Of a stretch of 64,000 bases of DNA, positions 25,001 to 36,349 are shown one piece after another. Source of the DNA: Lates calcarifer (taxonomy: Eukaryota; Chordata; Actinopteri; Centropomidae). The stretch spans positions 186,001 through 250,000 of the forward strand of contig NW_026116709.1 of the NCBI RefSeq assembly GCF_001640805.2, written 5' to 3'. A program made the position numbers and the translations under genes. The notes under the pieces are model-generated. The model did not search any database. It was not told where the DNA came from and worked only from the letters and a program-made list of their open reading frames with translations. Numbering within the stretch: position 1 is the first letter of the stretch; each line of letters opens with the position of its first letter.

Positions 25001-28000
25001 GGTTTGCAAAGTTGCATCTGAACAAACCACAAGACTCCAGAAACAATGGCCTTTGGACAGATGAGACCAAAGTGGAGATGTTTGATCATAATGTACAGCA
25101 CCACGTTTAGTGAAAACCAAACACGGCATATCAGCACGAACACCTCATACACACTGTTGAGCACGGTGGTGGAGGGCTGATGACTTGGGCTTGTTTTGCA
25201 GCCACAAAAGATGCAACCACAAACTCCTCTGTATGCCAAAGTATTCTAGAGTCAAATATGAGGTCATCTGTCTGACTACTAAAGCTTGGCCTAAATTGGT
25301 TCATGCATCAGGAAAATTATCCCAAGCACACCAGCAAATCTACAACAGAATAGCTGAAAAAGATGGCCCAGTCAAAGTCCAGACCTCAACCTGACTGAAA
25401 TGCTGTGGAGTGACCTTAAAAGAGCTGTGCATAAACAAATGACTGAAAACATCAATGAACTGAGGCAACGCTGTAAAGAAGAGTGGGCCAAAATTCCTCC
25501 AGAACAATGCGAGAGACTGATAAAGTCAAAAAGATGTCTGAGAACCATATCTGTTTCTTGTGCAACATCACTTCACTGGCACTTCGGTAAAATTTATCTA
25601 CAAGAGCAAACTAAAAACTTGTGCAGAAATACAAGAAAAACACTATTTGTTTGTTCTGCAATGTTCTGGTCCTTAAGTCTTGATACAAACATTTAGATAC
25701 AAACATTGAGTCTATGACTAGACAAGCACATGAGAGAGTGTCAGTTGATTCTGATCTCACAGTAATTTATGAAAAGTTTTTGGTATGATACTCTATTCAT
25801 CATGCTGTTAATTCAAATATACAGAAAGTAGACAGTGAATTTCCCAAGGTTCATCATAATCAGAATACAATCCAAGAAATTAATTCTAACCGTGTTATGA
25901 TGGTAACATACGCAATCCAACACTTGATAATCAGGGTAATGTCATTATGAGTTTCTGCTCCTGCATTCCATGGCTGGAAATAAAAAGCAAAAGATAAATA
26001 AATAATAAATAAGAGATATTTACCCATTTGGTCCAACCAAACCATATCTTCTTCCTGCCACTATCAGGAGGTCAGCGTTGACGAAAAGCTCCTTGCCATG
26101 AGCAGATATGCTGAACCTCTCAAGCTAAAGTAAACAAAACAGATCTTCACTAACAGAGACTCCAGACCGTTTCTGCAGTACAGGTTAAAAAGATCTTTGG
26201 AGTGACAATGAGTGAAAAATCTTAAGCCACTCACTCACTCTGTGATAAGTACGTCACCTTAATATCAGAGGCATTCTCCAGCATGGCCTGTCTGGAGGAC
26301 ATCTCAGCCTGGGAAATGGAGAAATCCCCCTCCAAGGCATTCTGAGCACGAACACTGGCCACCTGACGTTCATACTCCATCTGTAACCATACACACCAAC
26401 ACAGAGAAATAAGAACCCAAGAGCACAACACAAAATAACCCTAACCATATCATTAGCATCACTATCTCGGACTTAACAAAGGGTTAGGTGGAGATAGGGT
26501 TATGGTGCTGTAAGATTTCCATTTTTTTACTAGACATTTCTAATAACTTTTCACCACATCAAAAATGATGTGACATTTACATTACCTGTATTTTTATAGG
26601 GCTACAGCCACCAGTTATTTTCAATTACCAATTAAACTGCCAATTGCTGTTCAGATGAATTGTTTATTCATTCAACCCACAGAGGTCTGTCATCTCTACT
26701 TCAAAAAAGGGAGATTATCTGAGCCCTTATGAATGCTCTCTGGTAAAGAGCCCAGCTTACAAATAAATTGGCTACACATTTTATCTAAAATATGAAAATG
26801 TGGTGAAGAGATTGCATGCTCACAGGGTAGTTCAACTCAGGAGCTAGAGCCATCTCTAGGATTTTAGTCTTCTTTCAGTCCAGCTTTAGTAAAGACCAAG
26901 AATGAGCATTTAAGTCAAATGTCAGCAAACTGCTTCAAATTAAGAGTTCATCCGACTGATTGTAAGATAAAGGGAAATTAAATAAAATAAAAATAAACCA
27001 CATAGTGGTTGCACCTTGAAGTGTCTATTCAGGTTTGTGGTTTTCTGGAGGCCTGACTGTATACATTTGAGGAGTTTATGTTCTGAATTTAGTTTATGGT
27101 TCATTCTTTTTTTTTGGGTGCTATCTGCCAACAGTGCAACGGTGGCTTTGTTGGCAGGGAGGCTGGTCCTTCTCCGGCAGCTGTATACAATGTAGCTACA
27201 TTATATACAGCTGCTGTAGCTACAATACGCCCTGCCCCCTCCCATGCCAGTCAATCTAGGGGAAGTAAATGGTTTAAAGTAAGGAGGATGTGCATATAAT
27301 TAATACACAATAACAGCATACAATGATTACCTGTTTTTTTTTCTTCTTCTTCTCCTTTTTGCTAAGGTTAGCATACGGGTCATCTTCCTGCTGCTTGGCC
27401 TGCTGTGCAATGACATCCTCAGCACTCTTGAGGGTTACAGCCAGAGAAAGACTAGTTAACACACTGACACAAAGCAGGGAAGGAGACAAGAGAGCTTTGG
27501 GGCAAAACAAACGTACCATCATCGTGTCACCTCCATCACTATCCTCCTCCTCATCTTCATCCTCACTGTGTGGTCTCACAGCAGGTTTTTCTTTCTACAG
27601 AGACACAGTTACATCATCATTACTTGGAAAATGCTGAAAATTAAATAAAAATTGAAAGAACACAACCAACATCTGCAAGTATGTTGTGTGTTTCTTCCTT
27701 TTCTTTGGCTTCTCATCAGTTTCTGGTGACTAGAGAAAAATTACTTTTAGAATTACATAACTCTTCATATAAACCCAGTTTAAAACCCTGACATTACAAA
27801 ATGAAATGAAAACAGTCTCTAGAGCAAGATCAACATACTTCATTCTGTGTCAAGAATTCAAGTCAAGAGTGTAAAATGATTTAGCACATGTATAGTGTGT
27901 TTTTATTGGTGTATGATCACCTAAAACTAATCAGTGTTTTCATTTGCTTAAAATTAGCCATTTCTACCTACATAGGGAATAGGTCCTCCTCTATGGAGTC

Positions 28001-31000
28001 CACCATGTTGCACCGCCATGTTTCTATAGACTGGACAAACTGAACTCTTTTTGCATTTTTATTCTGACACAGTAGGTAGTATATGGACAGCAAGAAGACC
28101 AAGAAATAGAGAGAATATAAAAATAAGAATGGAAAAAATACATTTGGGCTATTACCTATAGTTATACAATATCTATATATAGCTACATAACCGAACCTCG
28201 TCACTTGACAGACTACTCAACACTAGTAGTAGTTGATGTCATTTTGTCACCTGATGGCCACCACTGACTCTCCAACACGTTTGGAAAGGGAGAGGTGAGG
28301 GGATGGGCATTCACTTGGTTGCAATGTGCATTATCACCACAAGGTGCCACTAATCCAACACGCCGGTCCTTTAACTCACTCACAATAGTTTTCCTTCAAG
28401 GCCAAAATGTACAACTTCTATGTTTGCACTGAACAGACTGATTGAGGGGAACCCTGGGCCCATATTCAAGTGTCTCAGAATCCCTCCTAGGGGTTTAATA
28501 TGTACTGACAGTATGGTGCCCAGACTTTTGTACATGCAAGCTATGACTGGACAATTGCTGTACCTAAACAGCCAGTTCAGAGTTAAAATCATGCTTAATC
28601 CATACAGTCTTGCTCAACATAACTTTACTCACACATTAACACTATAAAGACTTGGATCTTTAATAAGCACCCACCTTGTGCTTGGCTTCCACCTTCTTGG
28701 CCTTCTTTTTAGCTTTCTCTTCATCTTCCTTCTCTGCCTCATCTTCCTCATCACATGCAGCCTGATAATTTCATACACACAGATCACTGTAAGCAAAGTT
28801 TGTTGCATCACTGAAATGTCTAGAGACTCAAAAGATCGGTGAAATGTCATGTCATGTAATGTAATGTTTGAAAAAGAAATTACTGTGACACCAGTCTGTG
28901 TTCCAGTCTTACTGTGTGCATAGATTAATGAGTGGATGAAAGATGCAGGAAACAGATAACACTGGAAAGACAAGGTTTTTCTGTTTATGTACAGAGAGAC
29001 CTTGGAATCTTTGTTGAGTTTGCACTTTGCAAAACTAGGCTACAGTTTATAGGCCTACATGGATCATGCCATTATTTATTTTCATTTAACAACTGTTAAA
29101 AGCCTATGTGCCCAACTGCCAGGTTTTAATGCAGACATACAGTGTGTTGTATGGGACTACTATCATACATCATACTGATATGATTGTATGCATCAACAGG
29201 TTAAATCAAGCATTTATGAAATGCTTTAGAGGAGATTTCAAAATATTACAATATATATACAGTGAATCATATTATTTGTATTATTTGACCATATCAACCA
29301 GCCCTACAATCAAATGTCCAGTCACAGCCCTCTGCTGACCAACACTCAACTGCAATACACCTCCTCATTGTTTTCTGTGTTGTGATCTGATTTGTCTGTG
29401 GATTGGAAAATTCATGTCACAATGAAAAACAACTCATTCAGTTATTAAAGACAAGTAAAGCTAACTAGTTCTGTCTTTTAACATATAGTTTCCATTTAAT
29501 TATGACACAGTAAATGCAAACATCAAAACATAACAATATGTACTGTAGTTCACAGGAATGGTGAGGACAAACTGGGACATTCAAACCCCCCCAGGAAAAA
29601 AAATAGCCAAAGCTAAACTCACTTATGTTAGCAACTCTAAAACATAGCATTATTTCATTCTGAGTAAAATATCTAGAGCCAAGATCACCAATTTTGTTTT
29701 GTGGTAATTTTAAGCCATACAGTACTGTACCTTTTGTGCTGGTTTATCTTCTTCATCCACATCAGCATCCTCATCCTCATCCTCATCCTCATCCTCATCA
29801 CTCTGGCCCTGGCTGAGAGCAGCAAAGATATTTCCACCCTGAAAGACACCAGAGATGCTTTACACAGCTGACATGTTAAGAGTCAGGAGGGTGAAACACA
29901 CAGCCAATGCAGACTAATGACAAACCTTGTTCTTCTTGTTTCCTTTACTGGGGGCAATGACTGCGGAGAGGGAAAGCAATCACATTAAATAATGAAATAA
30001 AATGAAATAGATGTGAGAATAAGAATTATTTAATTGTCAGGACCAATCTTGACACATTATACCTGGCTCATCTTCCTCATCACTTGCTTGAACTGAGAGC
30101 TTTTTCAGCTTCAGCATGACATCCTCATCATCCTCATCCGCATCTCTGCCTTTTTCTTTCCGGCGCTCTTTCTTCTTTTTCTGAGGCTGAAAAGAAGAGT
30201 TTCAAATTATGTCACAAGTAGGTCAATTTGATCTTAAGTCTTGGGGTTTGAGGAGAAGGCTCTTTAAAAACTAATACTGATATCCTGACAGATATTGATA
30301 AGCATGAATATAGTGGTATGCATCAGGGGATTGCAGGGGCAGTAAAAACTGAGTGAGTGAATATAGCTAATAGCCAAAACATTGGCGTTCATGACGACAT
30401 TGACAAAGAAACTGTATTTAATGTGCATTGGTCATATCTGGCCATTAACCCGATTTGCTTAATAAGTGCCAATAATGCTGCAATGAAACTGTAATGACTA
30501 TAGTAGCACATCTCAAAAAACTACCTGAATGAAAACTAACTAGATGAAAATATCTTATTGCAAATATTTCATGTCTTAGAATTAGTTTGGATATATACAT
30601 GGTTTACAGGAAAACCTTCCACATGGAGCCCCTAAGTGTTCAACATATATAAAAAACAAGTAATTATTAGATAATCTAAATAGTCTATTTTTATTTCACC
30701 ATGGCATTTTTTCCCCAGTGACACTTTTATTTCTTAACACTTTTTATGTTATACTGTCCCTTCTCATGACAGTGGAGTGAACCTGCCAATCACACTTGGT
30801 ACTTCAACGTATGGCCAAGGAGGAGGTGGGAGATCAAACCTCCAACCCTTTGATTAATGGTTTCAAAAAAGGTCACTGATACACAGGCAGCAATACCAGG
30901 TAAAAAAAAAACCACAGCAAAGTAAGCCAACTAAGGCAGTGAAGAAGAAAACCATTAGCAAGTGAAGCAAAGCTGTGATGCTTATGCAGCAATAAATCAT

Positions 31001-32743
31001 TACAGAGTTTCTATAATTAGTACTTGCTGCAAGCCTAAAAAGTTCTTTTAGCCAGTAGATTGTATACAGTGTCATCTCATTACTTTAAGACCTAATTTCA
31101 GAGTGAAGATTACCTGTTTTCCTTGAGTGTCTTTCACAGCCAGCTCATGGACCTTTTCAGGTTTGCCATCTGTTGCGAGTTCTTCAAAGAACTGCACAAA
31201 AACATTCATACAAGAAATCCAATGAGACACATTATGCCATACATATAAAGCATACTAAAATTTTAATACTTAAAAACAACAAATCAACCATTTTAAGTAC
31301 TTACACTCTTTTTCCCCTTTTTATCTTTCTTCCCCTTTTTCACTGTTTTTTCTGTTAGAAGTAAAGACATTTTTAATTTCACAAAAGGATCAGAGGACAT
31401 CAGTGGAAAACTGACATGTACAGCACTGTCAAATATAATTGGAACAATGTTTGTTATGTCAGGTCTGTGCACCTGCACACTGGAAATTAAACAATGACTA
31501 TGAGGACAAGTGCTGACTCTCAGCTTTGCTTTTAGGGTACTGTTTGTCCATAGACAAATGGTTAGCACTTTTTGTCCTTTCTGAACATAGTCTCTCAACA
31601 GAAGCCAGAAAGTAATGGAACAAGTAAAAACACTGCACTAAAATGAAGTTAGTAGTTTTTTTAGTTTATTTGGTGTAAAATTTGGTGCAGTCAGTGAAGA
31701 CTTAAGACCGTCTATATTGTCGACCATAATCCAAATGTTGTCAAACATCTTGGACATATATCATCCTTCCAAAAGAGTCCTATACACCTGGACAATCCAT
31801 GTCAAGAGCACTGAAGCTGTACTGGAGATTTGTGATGGAACAACACCTCACCAACAACCAACAGTATGAAGAGCTAGTGGTTCAACATTGTTCACACGAT
31901 AGAGACCTGAATGTGGGTACTTCAACCTTTTACTCATCGTTCCATTATACTTTAGTTGTTACATTCAGTTAAGAAAGTAAAAACCAAGAGACAAACACAT
32001 TGTTTCACATCTGTCAATGTCTGACATATTGCGTCACACTCATGAACTTACCGGCGCATCGTGGCTAGTATTAGCTGAAATGTGCGTTGCTGAAATCAAT
32101 AGCCATCCACTATTCCATTAAGCTTCCTTTATCTCTTTCAGTTAGCTTTAATATCGTGTTGGTAATGCTGACGTAGTTGCATTTGTTGGCCAAATGACGC
32201 CGATGTGTGCGTCGTGTTCTTACATCAAACTTCAATCGTAAATATAGCAATAAAATCTTGTTTGTCGACACATTCTTATCAGGAACTTTTGACCAAATCT
32301 ATCGAATGAAGCGTTGGTTAGTCTCTTCATAACATACGGACCATTTAACCATATTATTATAGCGTTTAAGATCTTATCTATCTCACTATTGAGTCATTTA
32401 CTTCAATGCTAGTGTTAAGAATTGTGATTTTGATTAAATTAATGCTTTTCGGTGAATCGCCTTCCATTCGAATTGCTCAGAGAGTGCTCAAGATTCAGGC
32501 AAGAGTTTAAGTATGTAAGTAAAGTTCAGGAGAAGTATCTGCTGTTGCCAATACTGGAAACTGGAGATTTTCAGCTGAATTTGGCACAACTGAAACCTTC
32601 CGTCCAGTCCGCTAAATGAACGTTAGCTCCAACGTTACGTAGCCTGCTGCTAGCTTCTCAACTGACATCAATGTTATCTTACCAGCTGCTGGGGCGACCT
32701 CGTCGTCCACCCACTCTGCTTCCTCTTTCGTTTTCCTGGGCAT
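16092..32743 (-). CDS. ABCF1: ABCF1, ABC-F ATPase of translation initiation
   Basis: This is a soluble twin-ATPase without membrane spans; mammalian ABCF1 binds eIF2 and ribosomes. The 26 minus-strand exons are 32743-32683, 31351-31305, 31191-31114, 30186-30063, 29960-29926, 29838-29731, 28761-28675, 27729-27667, 27594-27517, 27426-27331, 26380-26258, 26124-26024, 24027-23942, 23846-23707, 22431-22283, 22188-22105, 21870-21746, 20870-20758, 20403-20229, 19639-19565, 19217-19147, 17934-17902, 17205-17037, 16951-16887, 16812-16740 and 16258-16092. They join in phase to 2526 nt, 841 aa (human 845). Residues 1-300 are Lys/Asp/Glu-rich. The first cassette has Walker A GPNGKGKTT (about 333), signature FSGGW and Walker [11 protein letters not shown]. 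The second has GPNGVGKST (about 655), LSGGQKAR and [10 protein letters not shown], each with a VSHD switch. The start reads [11 protein letters not shown]. The exon 27729-27667 donor (GTTGTG) is weak and is the least certain border. Confidence 0.96.
16489..16730. mobile_element. Tc1-like terminal fragment (non-autonomous)
   Basis: AGTTGGTTCCATAAGTATTT followed by GACACAATTTTCAGGATTTTG resembles a teleost Tc1-family terminal repeat and subterminal region. No transposase code is present. It lies in the last ABCF1 intron. Boundaries are approximate. Confidence 0.5.
17968..19105 (-). mobile_element. Tc1-like transposon remnant in ABCF1 intron
   Basis: The element sits between ABCF1 exons ending at 17934 and 19147. 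Imperfect terminal repeats are visible: CAGTGGTATGAAAGAGTGAG at the left and GGGTTCATTGACTTTTTCCA at the right (inverted). A minus-strand frame at 18420-18217 keeps the transposase C-terminal signature [17 protein letters not shown]. The family matches the interrupted copy at 44.9-46.5 kb in the opposite orientation. Several stops make it inactive. Confidence 0.8.
21290..21640 (+). mobile_element. Tc1/mariner transposase fragment
   Basis: A plus-strand frame contains [20 protein letters not shown], the conserved catalytic-end motif of Tc1/mariner transposases, then KSAEELWQ. Only the C-terminal part is present, inside the ABCF1 intron between exons 20870 and 21746. It is a dead fragment. Confidence 0.75.
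23275..23395. repeat. Diverged repeat copy 1 in ABCF1 intron
   Basis: GGTTCATCATGAGCC ... CCGTTATGATGGTTACATAT ... GTTATCATGCTAATGTCATTA is shared, with mismatches, with 25850-25955. The family is not recognised. Confidence 0.6.
23665..23704 (+). repeat. CA-rich microsatellite next to a splice donor
   Basis: An interrupted (CA)n tract ends within 3 bases of the ABCF1 donor GT (plus 23705-23706, exon 23846-23707). On the transcript it forms a GU-rich stretch directly after the exon. Confidence 0.85.
24650..25700 (+). mobile_element. Tc1-like transposon remnant in ABCF1 intron
   Basis: The plus-strand frame at 24792-25001 reads a Tc1 transposase N-terminal helix-turn-helix region ([27 protein letters not shown]). 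Later pieces around 25370-25530 read the C-terminal half ([35 protein letters not shown]). Frames change and stops intervene, so it is a pseudogene. It lies in the intron between exons 24027 and 26024. Confidence 0.85.
25850..25955. repeat. Diverged repeat copy 2 in ABCF1 intron
   Basis: GGTTCATCATAATCAGAA ... CCGTGTTATGATGGTAACAT ... GATAATCAGGGTAATGTCAT pairs in direct orientation with 23275-23395. It lies just upstream on the plus strand of the exon holding the first Walker A. Confidence 0.6.
27177..27214. repeat. 38-bp near-perfect palindrome
   Basis: GCAGCTGTATACAATGTAG is followed directly by its inverted complement with a single mismatch and no spacer. It lies in the ABCF1 intron between exons 26380 and 27331. 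It could extrude as a cruciform or form a hairpin in the transcript. Confidence 0.9.
27730..28674 (-). other. ABCF1 intron, no element recognised
   Basis: This is AT-rich intron sequence between the exons at 27729 and 28675. A moderately GC-richer block at about 28.2-28.4 kb looks like old repeat DNA, but I cannot name its family. I saw no ORF or RNA motif that I would support. Confidence 0.5.
28762..29730 (-). other. ABCF1 intron, nothing recognised
   Basis: This is AT-rich intron between two acidic/lysine-rich N-terminal exons. No coding frame, terminal repeat or RNA-like structure was recognised by eye. Confidence 0.5.
30187..31113 (-). other. ABCF1 intron, nothing recognised
   Basis: This is AT-rich intron with scattered short A or T runs. 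The short minus-strand ORF at 31075-30863 has low-complexity hydrophobic content and no splice support, so I do not call it. Confidence 0.5.
31352..32682 (-). other. ABCF1 first intron
   Basis: This is intron 1 of ABCF1, between the start exon and the short lysine-rich second exon. The part near 32.0-32.65 kb is richer in CpG, as expected close to a promoter. No gene was seen. Confidence 0.5.
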
Positions 32744-32793
32744 TTTGGTACTTTAAATTGCCACTTTATGGAAGAACGTAGCTAAAACGATGT

Positions 32794-32803
32794 CCTTTTT
32801 ATA
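32794..32803 (-). promoter_or_regulatory. ABCF1: ABCF1 TATA box
   Basis: The minus strand reads GGGTATAAAAAGG with its core at these positions, about 50-60 bases upstream of the ABCF1 ATG (32743). A start site near 32770 would give a very short 5' UTR. Position and match to consensus are seen directly; use as a promoter is inferred. Confidence 0.6.
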
Positions 32804-33231
32804 CCCAGTTGTTTATCCGCACCACACATGTCATGCGGCCCAGCAACGTAATGATGCAGATGCCGGGTCACCAACAAAGTTTCATTCTTCTTCTTCTGCC
32901 ATTTCGCGCAGTTGCCTCAAAGCCTGCGGTGTTTTACCACCACCTTTAGGCTGGCGGAATGTCAGTAAGAACTGTTGATCGGCTTCTCTGTAAGGATTAA
33001 GTAGATGTAATTTAAAATAGGAAATCACCATACATATAAATATGGAGCCTATATATAAAGCTTTAGTGTTGTCCCTTGTCCCTTGGAGCCAAAACATTTG
33101 CGTTCATGGATTAAACCGTCTGCCAAATGAGTAAATGTAAATATACCTTGATTTTGTTTTGACTTATTTGCTCCCAAGTTACCATTAAGGAGACATTTAA
33201 ACTGCAATGACAAGTCCCCAGTATTGCATAT

Positions 33232-34235
33232 TTAACCCTCCCTTTTTCTCTAAGATCCTTGAGAAAGCAATTGCAAATCAGTTGTGTGACTTTCTACAGA
33301 ACAAAAGTAACAAATGACCTTATAATCGCATCAGTCAACTGACTTGTCTCCATACTTGTCTTGTTAAATCTCAGTGATGCATTTGATACCACTGACCATC
33401 ACATCCTCTTACAGAGACTAGAGCATTCTTTTGGCATAAATGAACCACACTAAATTGGCTTAAATCCTATCTATCTCATAGGCTTCAGTTCATACATGTC
33501 AGTGACAAATCCTCCATGTATACAGCAGTTAGACATGGAGTTCCACAGGGGCCTGTGCTTGGACCAATTTCATTCACCTTATATATGCTTCCTTTAGGGC
33601 AATGTCATCAGGAAACACTCATAAAAATGCATACATTTCCATTGAACACCTCAGAAAGACATTTTCTAATATATAGTTATGCTAGATGACATTGCCCTGG
33701 CCTTCAGCTCCACCTTAAGGAAACTCAGAGTTATCTTTGATCAGGATATGTCCTTGAACTCCCATGTAAAACAAACTTCAAGGACAGCCTTCTTTCACCT
33801 GCGCAATATTGTCAAAATCAGGCACTCTGTCTCAAAAGGATGCAGAAAAATAATTCCATGCATTTGTTACTTATAGGCTTAACTATTGCAATTCATTATT
33901 GTTTGGCTGCTCAAGTAAGTCTCTGAAGACTCCCCAGTTGATCCAAAATGCTGCAGCACAATTACTGACAGGAACTAGAAAAAGACATCATATTTCTCCT
34001 GTGTTTGCTTCTCTATATTAGCTCCATGTTGAGAATGGAATTGAAAACCCTCCTTCTCACCTACAAAGCCCTTAATGATCAAGCACCATCATATCTTAAA
34101 GAGTTTATAGTTCCCTATTATCCCACTAGAATACTGTGCTCCCAGAATGCTGGTTTACTGGTGGTTCTTAGAGACTAGGAGGCAGAACACTGTCAGGCGC
34201 CTCTACTGTGGCACCTTCTCTCAATTTGGATCTGA
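33232..34235 (+). mobile_element. L2-like LINE reverse transcriptase remnant
   Basis: Frameshifted plus-strand pieces read a non-LTR reverse transcriptase: the LSDAFDTTDHHILLQRLEHS region, VRHGVPQGPVLGP at about 33535, then LRVIFDQDMSLNSHVKQTSR and FFHLRNIVKIRHSVS, and farther on QNAAAQLLTGTRK. The order is that of the palm and thumb regions of fish L2/CR1-clade LINEs. It fills the spacer between ABCF1 and C6orf136. Many stops show it is dead. Confidence 0.85.
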
Positions 34236-34619
34236 GAGGCAGGGGTGACAGATGTGTACAAAATATTTTGTAACTTTTATGAAGAATAATTTTACTGCAA
34301 ATTTGCATAGAAGCACCCAAAGGACTCTTTTTGTCAAATAGAGGAGCTAGTAGTTAAGGTAGTGTTATGTTGGTGCCAAAACTGTGCTTTGGAAAGAGAG
34401 ATACCAAAAAGGCAGCAATTCAGAAAGCAGGGAGAGGAAGATCAGTCTGAGAGCAGGAAGCTGTAACTTAAGTATTTTATTTGGGAGAAACTGGGTTTTT
34501 AAACAGATATTGAATTTAAATATGATCCACTCTCCAGCAAAGCAGGTGGCGGTAATGCACCTAGATGTTGGTTGCCACCCACTATTTAAAAAAGAAGAAG
34601 CCGGAGAAGTTCGTGGTAG

Positions 34620-36349
34620 TTGGGGGCAGTAGCACTATTTCCAATAGCAGTGAAGGCAGCATTACCATCGGCTGCGTGAGGCGTGTTTGGCCGGGCAAGG
34701 ACACAGGGCTGAATGACATTGTGTAAGTTAGCTAAGTAATGCTTAGTAGCTCGTTAATGGCGTTAACATTCCCGTGACTACTGTATAAAATTTCTCTTGG
34801 ATACGCACCGCATCTATACGGGCTTCAGCGGGGTTTCGTTTGTAAAAGGTAACCTTTACAGGGACGCTTGCCAAGCCGGTGGCTAGCTCCTTACTAGTTC
34901 GTAGCGAGTTAGCATAGCGAGCTAGCAGCTATCATTGGCTGTCACGGCAGCCAGCGCAGGTACTGTCAGTATGTCAGGGGAGATATCTCGAGCTTTATTT
35001 CCCTGAAAAATTGTGTCCCAAAAAGTGAGCAAGTGGTGATGAATAGCAGCTTAAAATGTTAAAATGCACTTGTCTCCATTGCTATCTAACTGATGATTTA
35101 CATTACATAAATGACAAGGCTAGTGTGTTAGTGGATAGTGGTTTACACTTTCCTTGTCAATGCAGTTTACTTAAAACTACAACAACGATAGTGTTTTGTC
35201 TCTGTTCTTTCAACAATTTGGCATTCTTGATTCACAAGTAGCCCACTGACATGACTAGAAATGACTAGCAGTATGCCTATTAGTACAGCACACCTATTTC
35301 GCCGTATTTAGTAATGTCATGTGTTGAATTTGCAGGACATTGTATTTAGGATACGGCTAAAGTTAATTTGTCATAATAAGGCCTGTTGACCTCTTGAATT
35401 CTATATGGGGCTATCTATCTACGTATCTATAAATATCTTTATTTAGGAACTGTTAGTTTTCACTTGTGCCCATTTAAATTGTAAGAATCCAGTCTGGTAG
35501 AACATTTATTTTGTAGTATGTTCATGTCTGGTTAATTCAGTTTCAGCTTCCACCAGTGAGTCTCTGATTATAAACTTGTGGTCTGCTGCAGGTCATGTGC
35601 TCCTGGCATTGGTTCTGAAAACCTAAGTGGAAGACCCAAGTCAGAGAAAAATCCATCAGTGCTTTCAAGTAGAATTTGCTTGACCTCTCATTTCCTATAC
35701 TGGTACGTCAGCATTAAATAAGGTTAAACAGTCACAGGCACAGCAATTTATTATACTTTGATTTTTACATCTTTATTATACTGAGATTTTACATCTTTGA
35801 AACATCATGGTGACATTCATTCATGTATCATTTTATCCTCTTTTCCAATTAGGGTTGTAACTAACAATAATTTCATTATCTATTAATCCACTGACTGTTT
35901 CCTCTTAATTGTTTTGTTTGCAAAATGGCAAAATAAATAAATAAAGAAATAAATAAAACCTCAGACCCCTGACATCTTCAAGTCAAATCAGTTTTATTTC
36001 TGTAATGCCAATTCACTACAGAAGTTATGTTGATGTTGTTGTTTTGACTGACCAATATTTCTGAGTTCCAAATTTTATCAAAAAAGACAAAGAAAGGCAG
36101 CAGATCCTCACATTTGAGAAACCAGGTCCAGAAATTTGTTTCCTGGCCCACTCTTTGAGTAGTCATTGTCACTAGCTCTGCCCTCTCTTTTCTGTGATCA
36201 CAGGTTTGCTGAGGTGTAAAATCTGCTGCTGTAGTTTGGAATCATCCAGTCATAAGGTCCTGAGGACACGGATTACGTGTCCTTTGCGGTGCCCTGTACT
36301 GTGGGTGATGCTCAGCTGGTGACTGGGGTTGTTTTGGCCCCTGTGGTGA
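34620..36349 (+). other. C6orf136 presumed promoter and 5' UTR exons
   Basis: Three plausible noncoding exons precede the ATG. The first would end at the donor GT|GTAAGT near 34722. The second would run about 35592-35701 (acceptor CTGCTGCAG, donor GTACGT). The third begins after GTGATCACAG at about 36204 and continues into the start-codon exon. These rest only on splice-site quality. DNA around 34.6-34.95 kb is relatively CpG-rich, which fits a promoter. Confidence 0.4.
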
